A stretch of 64,000 nucleotides of DNA from Hyphomicrobiales bacterium (GCA_900465675.1 UBJR01000009.1:186001-250000); one strand, 5' to 3'. Positions 18,553 through 29,270 are shown, numbered from the stretch's first letter. Numbers and translations: made by a program. Notes: a model not told the origin generated them from the sequence alone.

Positions 18553-20067
18553 TTATTCCGCGGCACTCTTCAGTGCATCATCGTCTGGTGCATCCGCCGA
18601 GCCTGGTGCTGTTTCGGCCTGAAGGTCGGGGAATGCGACGATGCGCTTGCCGGTGAAGTCGGTGTGGACGACGATCAGGCCCTGCTCCTCGAAATAACCG
18701 AGAAGACGGCGGGCACGGCGGGCGGAGTGGGTACCGTAGGCGCGGGCGATCCGTGCATCCGACGGGCATTGTTCGCCGCCGATTGCGGCCTTCGCCATCA
18801 TCAGGAACACGCCCTGCAGGTCGTCGGTGACGCCGTTTGAAAGCGAGAGCGCCGTCGCCCAGGCTTCGCCAGCCGCCATGTCCGCATCGACGCCGGAGCG
18901 CGACACCGCAACGCGGCGGCGGAATTCCGGCAGCGGCATCGGCGGGCCCGGCACGCGGCGCATTCGCAGACGCACCAGGAACTCTTGGTAGAGCACAGAA
19001 TCCGTGCGGAAACCCGAGGCCGGATCGTCGAGAATTTCGGCAAGGACCGCCGACAGGCGCTCTTCGCGCTCGTCTGCCGAGAGCTCCGGCTGGCTGCTGC
19101 GCGGCTCGGATGGTGCCGGCGTCGCTGCTGGTGCCGAGCGAGCCAGTTCGGCAAGAATATCGGTGGTCGGGCGTGGTGCGGGCAGAGCGCGGCGAACGAG
19201 CGGCCGCTGAAACTCTTCGGGATCCGGTGTGAAGATCAGGTCTTCGACGTCCTGCGGAGCATCCGGCAGCGGCATCAGCTTCGGGCTCGACGAGCGCGCC
19301 GACGTCTCGACATTGCCGATCTGGATCGGCAGCGGGCGGCGCGACAATGCCGGACCGAGCGCCACGAAGTTTCCGCGCTTCAGGTCGCGGAACATTTCCG
19401 CCTGGCGCCGGTCCATGCCGAGAAGATCGGCGGCCCGGGCCATGTCGATATCGAGGAAGGTGCGGCCCATCAGGAAGTTGGAGGCTTCGGCGGCAACATT
19501 CTTGGCAAGCTTTGCCAGACGCTGCGTGGCGATGACACCGGCCAGGCCGCGCTTACGGCCACGGCACATCAGGTTGGTCATCGCGCCCAGCGACATCTTG
19601 CGCGCATCTTCCGAGACATCGCCACCGACTGACGGTGCAAACATCTGCGCCTCGTCGACGACAACGAGAACCGGATACCAATATTCGCGGTCGGCATCGA
19701 ACATGCCGTTGAGGAAGGCGGCCGCAGCGCGCATCTGCTGCTCGATATCGAGCCCTTCCAGGGTCAGGACGCAGGAGACGCGGTGCTGGCGGATTCGGTT
19801 GGCGATACCGGCAAGCTCGGCTTCGGTGCGCTCGCCATCGACGACGATATGGCCGAACCGGTCGCTCAGCGTCACGAAGTCGCCTTCGGGATCGATGATC
19901 ACCTGCTGAACCCATTGAGCAGACTGCTCCAGCAGCCGCCGCAGCAGATGTGATTTTCCGGAACCGGAATTGCCCTGCACCAGCAGACGCGTTGCCAGCA
20001 GCTCCTCGATATCGAGTGTCGCCGGGCTGCTGCCGGACGCCGTTCCCATATCGATGCCAACCTGCAA
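18553..20067 (-). CDS. HerA-like ATPase (DUF87/HerA superfamily), stand-alone
   Basis: Encodes 504 residues. FtsK-HerA type ATPase: Walker A GNSGSGKS (32-39), Walker B VLVVVDEAQ (D138, E139) and a downstream ATQRLAKL arginine/sensor segment. The C-terminal third (about 300-500) has a Pro-rich linker and a winged-helix-like region (ARAYGTHSARRARRLLGYFEEQG). HerA proteins translocate DNA with nuclease NurA; no nurA or other defence gene is next to it. Function in rhizobia unknown. Converges with the cupin gene at a 6-base gap. Confidence 0.75.
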   Translation of the reverse strand: MQVGIDMGTASGSSPATLDIEELLATRLLVQGNSGSGKSHLLRRLLEQSAQWVQQVIIDPEGDFVTLSDRFGHIVVDGERTEAELAGIANRIRQHRVSCVLTLEGLDIEQQMRAAAAFLNGMFDADREYWYPVLVVVDEAQMFAPSVGGDVSEDARKMSLGAMTNLMCRGRKRGLAGVIATQRLAKLAKNVAAEASNFLMGRTFLDIDMARAADLLGMDRRQAEMFRDLKRGNFVALGPALSRRPLPIQIGNVETSARSSSPKLMPLPDAPQDVEDLIFTPDPEEFQRPLVRRALPAPRPTTDILAELARSAPAATPAPSEPRSSQPELSADEREERLSAVLAEILDDPASGFRTDSVLYQEFLVRLRMRRVPGPPMPLPEFRRRVAVSRSGVDADMAAGEAWATALSLSNGVTDDLQGVFLMMAKAAIGGEQCPSDARIARAYGTHSARRARRLLGYFEEQGLIVVHTDFTGKRIVAFPDLQAETAPGSADAPDDDALKSAAE

Positions 20068-20164
20068 GTCGAATTCCTTTTAATATCTGTCCGCCGTCTC
20101 TAGCAGATTCGCCGCTGTCTTTGTTACCCGTCTCTGATGGAAACCCACAGAAAGACTGCAGGCT

Positions 20165-21352
20165 TCAGACAGCCTCGGGTTCGACAAGACGGCTCTGAGC
20201 ATCGCCGCTGCGCGGTTTTAGCATCCGGGTGAAGATCAAGCTGACGGAAAGCGGCACGATCAGCACCGCAAGCCCTGCCCTCAGTCCCCAATATTCGCCG
20301 ATGAAGCCGATGATCGGCGGGCCGATCAGGAAGCCGAGCAGTGCGACGAAGGAGAGGATCGCAAGGCTTGCGGCCGCCGGCCGGTCGGTTAGCGCAGCCG
20401 CCGATGTGACCGCAAGCGGAAAGCCGACCGAGACGCCGACGCCAACAGCCGCAAATCCGATCAGCGCCAAGGGAGCTACCGGTGCCAGCAGGATGATCGC
20501 CATCCCGGCAAGCGAAGCGGTGCCGCACGCCCGTGCGATCGCTACCGCGCCGAAGCGGCCTTTCAGATAGTCGCCGCTGAACCGCCCGGCGGCCACCATG
20601 CATGCGAAGACCGAGTAGCCCAGCCCCATCTGCGCTCCCTCGGAACCGAAAACATCACGAAGATAGACCGCCGACCAATCGGCGATCGCTCCCTCGGTCA
20701 TGGTCACGCCGAAGACGAAGGCACAGACGCCGAGCAGCGCTAGTCCCGGAAGCTTGAAGCCACTTTTCACCGCAGTCTCCGCATGGTGACTTTCCGGCAG
20801 TTTCGGCAATCGGGTGCTGACGATGAGCGCGATCGGCAGCACGATCACCGATATCGCCAGGATCGACCAATGCGGCGCAGTGCCGATGGCGATCGCGCCA
20901 ACGCCGAGCAGACTGCCGAACATGATGCCGAGGCTCCAGAAGCCATGCGACCGGCTCATGATGATCAGCCCGGTGACTTTCTCCGTCAGGTCCGCCTCGA
21001 CATTCATGCCGAGCTCGACGGTCGACAACGCAACGCCGAGGATCAAAAGCGAGAAGAACAGCAATGTGACGGTCGGCGCAAAGGCCGGCAGCGAGACAAC
21101 GGCGAGGAAAAAGACAAAGCCATAGATAATCGCCGCCCGTCCGCCGATGCGCGAGACGACGCGCCCTGCAAAGGAGAGCGTCAGCAGCGTTCCGACAGGC
21201 AGGCCAAGCAGGGCAATCGCCAGATCGGCGGTGCCGAGCTGCAGTTTCGCCTGAATGTCGGGAATACGCGGCAGCCAAGCGCCGAAGGCGATCGGCTGCA
21301 GGAAAAAGATCAGCATGACAAGTCGTTGAAGCGGCACGGCGCATTCCTTCAT
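20165..21352 (-). CDS. MFS transporter
   Basis: Encodes 395 residues from the ATG at 21352 (MKECAVPLQR), chosen because the first helix starts directly after; upstream extension in frame lacks hydrophobic or conserved sequence. Twelve hydrophobic helices. Early part FGAWLPRIPDIQAKL and LGTADLAIALLG resemble the YbjJ-like MFS group. Substrate unknown. Lies downstream of murI on the same strand with an 83-base gap. Confidence 0.8.
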   Translation of the reverse strand: MKECAVPLQRLVMLIFFLQPIAFGAWLPRIPDIQAKLQLGTADLAIALLGLPVGTLLTLSFAGRVVSRIGGRAAIIYGFVFFLAVVSLPAFAPTVTLLFFSLLILGVALSTVELGMNVEADLTEKVTGLIIMSRSHGFWSLGIMFGSLLGVGAIAIGTAPHWSILAISVIVLPIALIVSTRLPKLPESHHAETAVKSGFKLPGLALLGVCAFVFGVTMTEGAIADWSAVYLRDVFGSEGAQMGLGYSVFACMVAAGRFSGDYLKGRFGAVAIARACGTASLAGMAIILLAPVAPLALIGFAAVGVGVSVGFPLAVTSAAALTDRPAAASLAILSFVALLGFLIGPPIIGFIGEYWGLRAGLAVLIVPLSVSLIFTRMLKPRSGDAQSRLVEPEAV

Positions 21353-21435
21353 TCTCAGGCACGGAAGGTGCCGCACCTGATTCCCCGGCAGCGAGTCTGC
21401 GTCATCACCAGAGCGAAAGAAAGCGTTGAAACGCC

Positions 21436-22239
21436 TTAGCGGGTGCTGAGACCGAAGCCCTGCATCAGCCGTGTCGTTGCAAAATCCGGGTTGCCCGACG
21501 TGAAGACCGCAAAATCGAAATTGTCGGGATGAACCGCATCGGCCACTTCCGGTACGAGGCTGCGGGCACGGCGCGCAATCGCCTCGGCCGGATCCAGCCA
21601 GTCCACGGGCCACGGCGCTAGTCGCCGGAAAAGATTGGCCATGAACGGATAATGCGTGCAGGCGAGCACGACGATATCAGTCTTGCGCCCGTCCTTCTCG
21701 ACGAAACACTGCTCGATCTCGCTCATCACCGCGGCGTCCGATACGGTCTCGCCGCGGATATAGGCCTCGGCCATCCGCGCCAGATTTTCCGATCCGACCA
21801 GACGGACATGGCATTGCTGCGCGAAGGACTGGATCAGGTCGCGCGTATAGGCGCGCTTGACGGTACCAGGCGTTGCCAGCACCGAAACCAGCCCGGAACG
21901 TGTCCGCTCGGCCGCCGGTTTGATCGCAGGCACCGTTCCGACGAAGGTCATCTGCGGAAACGCAGCGCGCAGATCGGCGCCGACAAGCGTGAAGGCCGTA
22001 TTGCAGGCGATGATGCAGACTTCGGGGTCATGCTCTTCGAGCAGCCTGGCAAACAGGCTGACGACACGCTCCTTCAGCGCCTGCTCTTCCCAGCCGCCAT
22101 AGGGAAAGCCGGCGTCGTCAGCGATATAGATGAAGCCGCGCTCCGGCATCAGCACGCGCGCTTCGCGCAGCACGGTCAGCCCGCCGATACCGGAATCGAA
22201 AACCAGGACCGGTTTCAGCTCATTCCCCGCTGCTGTCAT
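21436..22239 (-). CDS. murI: Glutamate racemase
   Basis: Encodes 267 residues. [10 protein letters not shown] (14-23) substrate loop; catalytic cysteines C79 in ACNTA and C194 in ACTHYP form the two-base racemase pair. Supplies D-glutamate for peptidoglycan. The start overlaps the end of trmJ by 20 bases, implying translational coupling. Confidence 0.95.
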   Translation of the reverse strand: MTAAGNELKPVLVFDSGIGGLTVLREARVLMPERGFIYIADDAGFPYGGWEEQALKERVVSLFARLLEEHDPEVCIIACNTAFTLVGADLRAAFPQMTFVGTVPAIKPAAERTRSGLVSVLATPGTVKRAYTRDLIQSFAQQCHVRLVGSENLARMAEAYIRGETVSDAAVMSEIEQCFVEKDGRKTDIVVLACTHYPFMANLFRRLAPWPVDWLDPAEAIARRARSLVPEVADAVHPDNFDFAVFTSGNPDFATTRLMQGFGLSTR

Positions 22240-23050
22240 CTTTCGGCCGTTCCTTGGTCTTTTCGGGAGCCCGGCTGCCGCGTGGATATTGCCGCGAGAA
22301 CCGGTCGAGGGAGGAGATCACGCCGCGCAGCACGCTGATTTCCTGCTCGGTGAAGGCGCGGCGCGACAGGACTGCGCGCAGATTGTCCACCATTTTGGGC
22401 TTTTTCGCGGGCGGGTGGAAATAATTGCGCGCATCAAGCGCCTCCTCCAACTGGTCGAAGAAGCCGAACAGCTGCTCCTTGGTCGATGGCGTCTGCTCCA
22501 TGGCCTGGAAGCGCACCTCGCCCAGATCGTCCATCCCGGACTTCATCCACTCGTAGGACATCAAAAGCACCGCCTGGGCGATGTTGAGCGAGGCGAACGC
22601 TGGATTGACCGGAAAGGTGACGATCTCGTCCGCCAGCGCCACTTCCTCGTTGCTGAGGCCCCAGCGTTCGCGGCCGAAGAGAATGCCGACGCCCTCCCCG
22701 GCGCGAAATCTCGTCCGCAGCGTCTCGGCGGCTACCACGGGCGAGCGTACCGGCTTGAAACCGTCCCGCTCGCGCGCCGTCGTCGCATAGACGAAGTTGA
22801 GGTCGGCGATCGCCTCCTCCAGCGTGTCGTAGACCTTCGTGCCGGCGATGACGTGATCGGCCTTCGACGCCGTCGCCTGCGCCCTCTCGTTCGGCCAGCC
22901 GTCGCGCGGGTTGACGAGCCGCAGCTCCGCAAGGCCGAAATTGGCCATGGCGCGCGCCACCATGCCGATATTTTCGCCCATCTGCGGTTCGACCAGAATG
23001 ATCGCCGGTCCTTCGGTCAGAAGTTCCCGCTCGCTGTTTGTGCCTGCCAT
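22220..23050 (-). CDS. trmJ: TrmJ-type tRNA/rRNA 2'-O-methyltransferase (SPOUT)
   Basis: Encodes 276 residues. SPOUT trefoil-knot motifs: [19 protein letters not shown] near the N terminus, [13 protein letters not shown], and [14 protein letters not shown] at the knot. TrmJ methylates the ribose at tRNA position 32. The C-terminal extension of about 100 residues is as in TrmJ. First gene of a trmJ-murI pair, with coding overlap. Confidence 0.88.
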   Translation of the reverse strand: MAGTNSERELLTEGPAIILVEPQMGENIGMVARAMANFGLAELRLVNPRDGWPNERAQATASKADHVIAGTKVYDTLEEAIADLNFVYATTARERDGFKPVRSPVVAAETLRTRFRAGEGVGILFGRERWGLSNEEVALADEIVTFPVNPAFASLNIAQAVLLMSYEWMKSGMDDLGEVRFQAMEQTPSTKEQLFGFFDQLEEALDARNYFHPPAKKPKMVDNLRAVLSRRAFTEQEISVLRGVISSLDRFSRQYPRGSRAPEKTKERPKDDSSGE

Positions 23051-23106
23051 GAATGCCGTCCTTGCTTTCGAGCCGGAATAGCCTTGCGCGCGGCAAACGG
23101 CAAGAC

Positions 23107-25101
23107 TTATGCGGCCGGATAGAGCCGGTCGAGGACGCCGCCGACCATCTCAACGCCGAGCCTCGCGCCGCTCATCGAGATCGGCAGATGCCGTGCGGCG
23201 GAAGCTGCCGACTGGCGCTCGACGAAGAAACACTCCGAACCGCGCGGCGCCACCGCCGAGAGCCGCGTCCGCGCAGCCGCCAGCGCCGCGCTCACCTTTT
23301 CACGCTCCGCATCGCTCAGACCCTCGCCATAAGAGCTGGCGACGATCCTGGCCCAATAGGTGCCCGACAGAAAGATCGCCAGCGTCTGCCGGATCCGGCC
23401 GGGACGTGTCACCACCGACCAGGCCGACCCGAGAGGCCGTGCAGCGACGGTGACATCGCGATAGGCACCATCGAGCGTCTGAGAAAGCGAGATGAGCTCG
23501 TAGCGCGGCTTGCCGTCGAGGATCGCCGAGAGCAGCGCATCGAGCGCGTCGAACCATTTCTGAAGTGCGGCATCCAGTGCGCCGCGGGTGCGCGCCGGGA
23601 AAACCAGGAAGGCGACCGCCGTCCCGGCCAGCGTCCCGATCAACGTCTCCTCGATGCGCAGCGCCAGCAGATCGACAGTCAACGCACCGGTCATCCCGTA
23701 AACGAGACAGAGTACGATCGACACGAAGAAGGTCATCGTCGCATAGGAAATCTGCAGGAAGTAGAAGGCCAGGAAGATGCAGACGACCGCGACGGGGATG
23801 GCGATCGCGTCATGGCCGGTCAGCAGCGTCGCAAGCCCGAGGCCCACGACGATGCCGAACAGCGTGCCGAGCGACCTCTGCAGCGCCTTCATCGCCGTGT
23901 CGCCGCGGGAATTTGTATTGGTGAAGACCAGAAACGAGGCGAGCACCGCCCAGAACCATCGTTCGCGCGACAGCATCAGCCCGAAGCTCATGGCCAGCGC
24001 GGCAGCGAGCGTGATCTGCAAGGCGGATTTGATCAAAGGATTGGCGAAGGAAAAGTCGATCGCCGCAGCGGTCGGCTCGTCATCGGCGGGCTCCACACCG
24101 GCGAATGCGGTCATCTGCGCCTGCGCGATTGTCTCCACGAGGTGACGTCTGGCGTCACCGAGCCAGAAAAGCGCCCGCCTGGTCTCGGCTGCCGGGTCGG
24201 ACGATGTGTCATCCTGTTGAGCAAGGCTTCCTTGCTTGCCTTCGATGACGGCGTGAACGAGCGCGAAATCCGGCAGGCTCTGCTGGCTGAGCACGATGGC
24301 GCTTTCCGCGGCGAGATGCAGATCGAAAAGACGGATCGCCAGTTCGGCTGCCGGATCGCCACCCTTGTCGAAGACGCCGCCGGCCGGCCGTGGAATGAAG
24401 CTCTCCGTCATCAGCACCACTTCCTTCAGCCGATCTTCCAGCTGGCGCAGTTCCTGCCGGTCGTGCTCCCCGACCTGTCCGTCCGAAGCAAGCGCTGCCA
24501 GCTTGAAGAGGATCTGGTTGACCCTGCCCCGCACGCTTTCCAGCGATCGCAACAGATCGCGCCGCCAGTTGTCAGGCAGCAGCATCGCACGGACGACATG
24601 TCCGGTCAGCGCCGAAACAACGGGACCGACCGCGATCAGCGGCAATTCGCCGATGTCAGGGTGGAAATAGGCCCCCATGAAATAGGAGGTGAAGGCGAAC
24701 ATGCCGATGGCAAACCCGCGCGGCCCAAAGACGCGCGCCGAGGCCGCAAGGCAGATGACCACCAGAAAGACCAGATCGGTCAGCACCCGATGATCTTCCA
24801 GCGCCGCGGCGATTGCCACGACGGCAAGACTGGCCAGGCATCCGAGCAGCCGCGTGATCAGCTGCCGCGAATTGCCCTTGTCGCGCACGGCGACGCCCCC
24901 CTCGATCGACAGCACGATGCCGAGACCATAGGAGGCGGTCGGTAGCGGCACAGCAAAGAGATGGATCGCAAACAGGATCGCAAAGGAGATGACGATCGTC
25001 AGCGTCACCCGCGATGCCATGCGAAAGCGCGACAGCGCCGGGTCGTTGGCAAGCAGCCAGTCACGAAGATCGAAGCCCGAAAACAACCGATGAGCCCTCA
25101 T
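23107..25101 (-). CDS. FUSC-family inner-membrane protein (aromatic-acid efflux type)
   Basis: Encodes 664 residues. Two sets of clustered hydrophobic helices (about 30-160 and 370-500) separated by a soluble domain, the duplicated layout of AaeB/FusC p-hydroxybenzoate or fusaric-acid efflux proteins. The second set has RERWFWAVLASFLVF and LQRSLGTLFGIVVGLG, typical of the family. No periplasmic adaptor gene is adjacent, so partner and substrate are unknown. Confidence 0.82.
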   Translation of the reverse strand: MRAHRLFSGFDLRDWLLANDPALSRFRMASRVTLTIVISFAILFAIHLFAVPLPTASYGLGIVLSIEGGVAVRDKGNSRQLITRLLGCLASLAVVAIAAALEDHRVLTDLVFLVVICLAASARVFGPRGFAIGMFAFTSYFMGAYFHPDIGELPLIAVGPVVSALTGHVVRAMLLPDNWRRDLLRSLESVRGRVNQILFKLAALASDGQVGEHDRQELRQLEDRLKEVVLMTESFIPRPAGGVFDKGGDPAAELAIRLFDLHLAAESAIVLSQQSLPDFALVHAVIEGKQGSLAQQDDTSSDPAAETRRALFWLGDARRHLVETIAQAQMTAFAGVEPADDEPTAAAIDFSFANPLIKSALQITLAAALAMSFGLMLSRERWFWAVLASFLVFTNTNSRGDTAMKALQRSLGTLFGIVVGLGLATLLTGHDAIAIPVAVVCIFLAFYFLQISYATMTFFVSIVLCLVYGMTGALTVDLLALRIEETLIGTLAGTAVAFLVFPARTRGALDAALQKWFDALDALLSAILDGKPRYELISLSQTLDGAYRDVTVAARPLGSAWSVVTRPGRIRQTLAIFLSGTYWARIVASSYGEGLSDAEREKVSAALAAARTRLSAVAPRGSECFFVERQSAASAARHLPISMSGARLGVEMVGGVLDRLYPAA

Positions 25102-25174
25102 CCGGCGCAGTCACGAAACATGCCCTCTCCGGACATACCGCCAAACGGGGCAAAATCAAACGCCGGGCCAGCCC

Positions 25175-25699
25175 TCACTGGCCCTTGGCGATCTCGTCCA
25201 TCGTCGCCTTCAGCGAACTGGTGGCCTTGGTCTCGGGATCCTCGAGCATAATGTCGTCGATGACGGCCTTGCCGCCTTCCGTCGCCATCTCGAAGCGCAC
25301 GGTGGAAACCGCCTGTGCCTCTTCGCCCTCGCCGCATGCCATCTTGCGGAACGACGCCACGACCTCATCCTGACCATCGGCGGCTTTCTGCGGCGTCAGC
25401 TTCAGATCTTCCAGCGGGCAGGCATCCTGGCCGTTGACGATGACGTCGTAATCGAAGGGTGAAATGCCGTCGTCCACGGCGGGATGCTTTGCCGCCTCGC
25501 GGTACTTGGCGGCGAAATCCTTGCTGTAGCGCGTGTCGAGTTTGCCGGGGTCGAAGATGTCGACCCATTCGATATCGTCGCCTGACCAGTTGTTGACCGT
25601 GGCGTCCATGACCTCCTGAACCGGCGCCGGGATTTCGGCAGCTTTTGCAAGGGTCGGAAGACCGGCGAATACGGTAAGCAGCAAGGCAATCGTCTTCAT
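25175..25699 (-). CDS. Exported hypothetical protein (DUF3828-like)
   Basis: Encodes 174 residues starting [18 protein letters not shown], a clear Sec signal peptide cleaved near AKA. The mature part is acidic with two Cys (ACPLED and MACGEGE) that could pair. The arrangement, a helical [15 protein letters not shown] start followed by a late beta-rich half, reminds me of DUF3828 periplasmic proteins, but this is a weak call. Divergent from icd. Confidence 0.6.
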   Translation of the reverse strand: MKTIALLLTVFAGLPTLAKAAEIPAPVQEVMDATVNNWSGDDIEWVDIFDPGKLDTRYSKDFAAKYREAAKHPAVDDGISPFDYDVIVNGQDACPLEDLKLTPQKAADGQDEVVASFRKMACGEGEEAQAVSTVRFEMATEGGKAVIDDIMLEDPETKATSSLKATMDEIAKGQ

Positions 25700-25888
25700 G
25701 ATGAAATGTCCGTTAACGAAGCAATTGCCGCGGACACTAATCAAATCCGCGGACTTGGCAATGGCCCCAAAATGCTCTTTCCGGGGTGCTTGCGGCTTTG
25801 CGTTCCAAGCACACAATGCTATAGCGCTCGGGATTTCAAAAATCACCCGCCACGGGACCCAGTCCCCACCAGCTTACGAGGCAGATAC

Positions 25889-27103
25889 ATGAAAAAGATC
25901 AAGGTCGCTAACCCCGTCGCCGATCTCGACGGCGATGAAATGACGCGTATCATCTGGCAGCTTATCAAGGACAAGCTGATCCATCCGTATCTCGACCTCG
26001 ATATCGATTACTTCGACCTTTCTGTCGAAAACCGCGACGCCACCAACGACCAAGTGACCGTAGACGCCGCCAACGCCATCAAGAAGCACGGCGTCGGCAT
26101 CAAGTGCGCGACGATCACGCCGGACGAAGACCGCGTCAAGGAATTCAATCTCAAGCAGATGTGGAAGAGCCCGAACGGCACGATCCGCAACATCCTCGGC
26201 GGCGTGATCTTCCGCGAGCCGATCATCTGCCAGAACGTTCCGCGCCTCGTCCCGGGCTGGACCAAGCCGATCGTCGTCGGCCGTCACGCTTTCGGCGACC
26301 AGTACAAGGCGACCGATTTCAAATTCCCGGGCAAGGGTAAGCTCTCGATCAAGTTCGTCGGTGAAGACGGCGCAGTCATCGAGAAGGACGTTTTCGACGC
26401 TCCCGGCGCCGGCGTGGCCATGGCGATGTACAACCTCGACGAGTCGATCCGCGAATTCGCCCGCGCCTCGATGAACTACGGCATCATGCGCGGCTGGCCG
26501 GTCTACCTGTCGACTAAGAACACCATCCTGAAGGCCTATGACGGCCGCTTCAAGGACATCTTCGAGGAAGTCTACCAGGCCGAATTCAAGGCCAAGTTCG
26601 TCGAGCTCGGCATCACCTATGAACACCGCCTGATCGACGACATGGTCGCCTCGGCGCTGAAGTGGTCCGGCGGCTACGTCTGGGCCTGCAAGAACTATGA
26701 CGGCGACGTCCAGTCCGACACGGTCGCACAGGGCTTCGGCTCGCTCGGCCTGATGACTTCCGTCCTGCTCTCGCCGGATGGCCGCACGGTCGAAGCGGAA
26801 GCCGCGCACGGCACGGTGACCCGCCATTACCGCCAGCACCAGAAGGGCCAGGAAACCTCGACGAACTCGATCGCCTCGATCTTCGCCTGGACCCGCGGCC
26901 TCGCACACCGCGCCAAGCTCGACGACAATGCCGAACTTGCAAAGTTCGCGGCAACGCTCGAAAAGGTCTGCGTCGACACCGTCGAGGCTGGCTTCATGAC
27001 CAAGGACCTGGCGCTGCTCATCGGCCCGGATCAGCCATGGCTGTCGACGACTGCCTTCCTCGACAAGATCGACGAGAACCTCAAGAAGGCCATGGGCGCC
27101 TGA
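25889..27103 (+). CDS. icd: NADP-dependent isocitrate dehydrogenase
   Basis: Encodes 404 residues from ATG 25889 ([20 protein letters not shown]); upstream in-frame sequence is not IDH-like. This is the homodimeric eukaryote-like type II NADP-IDH of alphaproteobacteria, shown by [21 protein letters not shown], and the C-terminal [12 protein letters not shown]. Oxidatively decarboxylates isocitrate to 2-oxoglutarate in the TCA cycle. A terminator follows at 27130. Confidence 0.97.
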   Translation: MKKIKVANPVADLDGDEMTRIIWQLIKDKLIHPYLDLDIDYFDLSVENRDATNDQVTVDAANAIKKHGVGIKCATITPDEDRVKEFNLKQMWKSPNGTIRNILGGVIFREPIICQNVPRLVPGWTKPIVVGRHAFGDQYKATDFKFPGKGKLSIKFVGEDGAVIEKDVFDAPGAGVAMAMYNLDESIREFARASMNYGIMRGWPVYLSTKNTILKAYDGRFKDIFEEVYQAEFKAKFVELGITYEHRLIDDMVASALKWSGGYVWACKNYDGDVQSDTVAQGFGSLGLMTSVLLSPDGRTVEAEAAHGTVTRHYRQHQKGQETSTNSIASIFAWTRGLAHRAKLDDNAELAKFAATLEKVCVDTVEAGFMTKDLALLIGPDQPWLSTTAFLDKIDENLKKAMGA

Positions 27104-27129
27104 GGCGGCCAGAACCAGAGAACGGCAGA

Positions 27130-27154
27130 ACGGCGGGATCTTCCCGCCGTTTTC
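27130..27154 (+). terminator. Terminator of icd
   Basis: ACGGCGGGA-TCT-TCCCGCCGT: perfect 9-base stem followed by TTTCATTT. Confidence 0.9.
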
Positions 27155-27178
27155 ATTTCAACAACAAGGGAACAGCAC

Positions 27179-27622
27179 ATGACGACGATCCGCCTGCTTG
27201 AGCCATCCGACCGCTCGCAATGGGAGCCCTTGTGGAAGGGCTATCAGACCTTTTACGAAGTCGTCATTCCGCCTGAGACCACTGAACTGACCTGGGCGCG
27301 CTTCCACGCTGCAAACGAGCCGATGCATGCCTTCGGCGCTTTCGATGACGACGGCAAGCTGAAGGGCATCGTCCACACCATCTTCCACCGCTCCACCTGG
27401 CTGCCGAAATGGACCTGCTACCTGCAGGATCTCTATGTCGAGGCAGACCAGCGCGGTCTTGGAACCGGTGCCGCACTGATCGAGCGCGTTGCCGATCTCG
27501 CCCGCGAACAGGGCGCCGGCCGCCTCTACTGGATGACGCACGAGACCAACGAACGCGCCCGCCGCCTCTATGATCAGATCGCCGAACGCTCCGGCTTCAT
27601 CCAGTACCGAAAGCAGCTCTGA
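27179..27622 (+). CDS. GNAT-family N-acetyltransferase
   Basis: Encodes 147 residues. Acetyl-CoA site: LYVEADQRGLGTGAAL with QRGLGTG (91-97) as motif A, preceded by strand beta-4 and followed by YWMTHETNERARRLYDQ, the motif B helix and Tyr. A complete single GNAT domain; acceptor unknown. Between icd and a GST gene on the same strand. Confidence 0.88.
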   Translation: MTTIRLLEPSDRSQWEPLWKGYQTFYEVVIPPETTELTWARFHAANEPMHAFGAFDDDGKLKGIVHTIFHRSTWLPKWTCYLQDLYVEADQRGLGTGAALIERVADLAREQGAGRLYWMTHETNERARRLYDQIAERSGFIQYRKQL

Positions 27623-27710
27623 CTGCTGACAGAAATTGGCAGCAGCCTCCGCTAGACATTGCCGCGTCGCTGGCCTGCGCCAGATATCAGCAATCGATGA
27701 GGAGACAATG

Positions 27711-28349
27711 ATGACCGAAGAGCTGGTGTTCTACACAAACCCGATGTCGCGCGGCCGGATCGCCCGCTGGATGCTGGAGGAAACAGGCGTTCCCTACCGC
27801 ACGGAGATCAAGACCTTCGACGGTACGATGAAGGGAACGGACTATCTCTCGATCAATCCGATGGGCAAGGTTCCTGCAATCCGCCACCGCGGCACCATCA
27901 TCACCGAATGCGCCGCGATCTGCGCCTATCTGGCCGATACCTTTCCGGAGAAGGAGCTGGCGCCGCGCGCTAAAGAGCGCGGCTCCTATTACCGCTGGAT
28001 GTTCTTCGCCGCCGGTCCGCTGGAGTCGGCGGTCACCAATCGCGCGCTCGGTTTCGTCACGCCTGCCGAGAAGGCCCGAATGGCCGGATATGGCAGCTTC
28101 GGCGACGTCATGGACACGCTCGAAAAGGCCGTGACCAACAACCCCTATATCGCCGGCGACCGCTTTACGGCCGCCGATGTCTATGTCGGCTCGCATATCG
28201 GATGGGGCCTGAATTTCGGCTCGCTCGAGCAGCGGCCAGCCTTTGCCGACTATCTCGGCCGGGTCGCCAACCGCGACGCCTACCGCCGGGCGAACGCGCT
28301 GGATGACGAAGCGATGCAGGACATGCAGCTCAATGCCCACTCACACTAG
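27711..28349 (+). CDS. Glutathione S-transferase family protein
   Basis: Encodes 212 residues. Thioredoxin-fold N-terminal domain (about 1-80): FYTNPMSRGRIARWML with a possible catalytic Ser13, the cis-Pro in GKVPAI, and ITECAAI where the usual Glu-Ser of the GSH gamma-Glu site is Glu-Cys. All-helical C-terminal domain with FTAADVYVG. ATG 27711 has GGAG six bases upstream; ATG 27708 is also possible. Convergently overlaps the AraC gene by 9 bases. Confidence 0.88.
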   Translation: MTEELVFYTNPMSRGRIARWMLEETGVPYRTEIKTFDGTMKGTDYLSINPMGKVPAIRHRGTIITECAAICAYLADTFPEKELAPRAKERGSYYRWMFFAAGPLESAVTNRALGFVTPAEKARMAGYGSFGDVMDTLEKAVTNNPYIAGDRFTAADVYVGSHIGWGLNFGSLEQRPAFADYLGRVANRDAYRRANALDDEAMQDMQLNAHSH

Positions 28350-29192
28350 CGGCATGTAGATATCCGTCAGCAGCCCGGTCGGCGCCGTGTCGCGCGGGTT
28401 GTTCAGATATTCCTCGAACATCAGCCCGTCGCGCAGCTGCCGGCCGGAAACCGGCAGCCATTCGGCATAGAGCCACTGATAGGCCTTGTGCATGTCCGCA
28501 TACGGCCCCTTGTGGCGCAGCACCGCATACTCGCCGCCGCTGAGAGACTGCCGGACGAAAGGCGGCTCGGCGGCGATGGTCTCATCAGCGCTGACGCAGG
28601 CAACCGACCGCAGTCTTTCAGCCGGAACAATATCGGGATCGTCGAAATAGATACCGATCATCCGCATGGCGGGTGACGCCAGCCCGCGGGCATAAAGCGT
28701 TCCGAACAGCGTCTCGAACGCCTTGCTGATCTGCATGTAGGAACCGGTATGCGGCACGCCGATCAATTCGATCGGCTCGATGGTTTTCAACGTCACGTCA
28801 AACATGGCTGTCGCCTTTCCTGAAATCGAGGGTTCGAAGACTGTGTGGCTTCCCTCTTTCCGGTAGCGCGCCGGCGGCATGCCGTAGACCGATTTGAAGA
28901 TGCGGTTGAAAGACTGGAGATTGGGATAGCCCGATCGCTTGGCAATCTCGCTGATATCAAGATCTGTACGGACGATATCGCCCGCCGCGCGATGCAGCCG
29001 CAGCCGCTTGACGGTCGCCGCCAGCGTCTCGCCGTAGATCGCCCGGTAGATCCTGTGCCAGTGATAGCTCGACATGCAGGCGATATCGGCCAGCCGCTCC
29101 ATATCCAGCTCCTCGTCGAGGTGGTCGTGGATATAGGCCGAAACCCGCCTCAGACGGTTTTCATAGAGAGACCAAGCCGTTTGCCCGTTCAT
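28341..29192 (-). CDS. AraC-family regulator with GyrI-like effector domain
   Basis: Encodes 283 residues from ATG 29192 with GAGG upstream. Two helix-turn-helix units at the N terminus (about 10-105): LADIACMSSYHWHRIYRAIYG and ISEIAKRSGYPNLQSFNRIF with YGMPPARYR, so the DNA-binding part is N-terminal, as in Rob/SoxS-like fusions. Residues about 125-283 are a GyrI-like/SOUL effector domain (VTLKTIEPIELIGVPHTG). A regulator sensing small molecules; target unknown. Tail-to-tail with the GST gene. Confidence 0.88.
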   Translation of the reverse strand: MNGQTAWSLYENRLRRVSAYIHDHLDEELDMERLADIACMSSYHWHRIYRAIYGETLAATVKRLRLHRAAGDIVRTDLDISEIAKRSGYPNLQSFNRIFKSVYGMPPARYRKEGSHTVFEPSISGKATAMFDVTLKTIEPIELIGVPHTGSYMQISKAFETLFGTLYARGLASPAMRMIGIYFDDPDIVPAERLRSVACVSADETIAAEPPFVRQSLSGGEYAVLRHKGPYADMHKAYQWLYAEWLPVSGRQLRDGLMFEEYLNNPRDTAPTGLLTDIYMPLV

Positions 29193-29270
29193 GTCAGACC
29201 TCATGCAAATCGATCACCCGCAGACAACCATAGTCCAGTTTGACAAATCCTGCGGAGTTCAGGCGCAAAA

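Noticed and set aside
23053..24945. Open frame of about 630 codons opposite the FUSC gene
   Set aside because: Highly charged Arg/Gln/Asp-rich product typical of antisense GC-rich coding; FUSC frame has real membrane helices.
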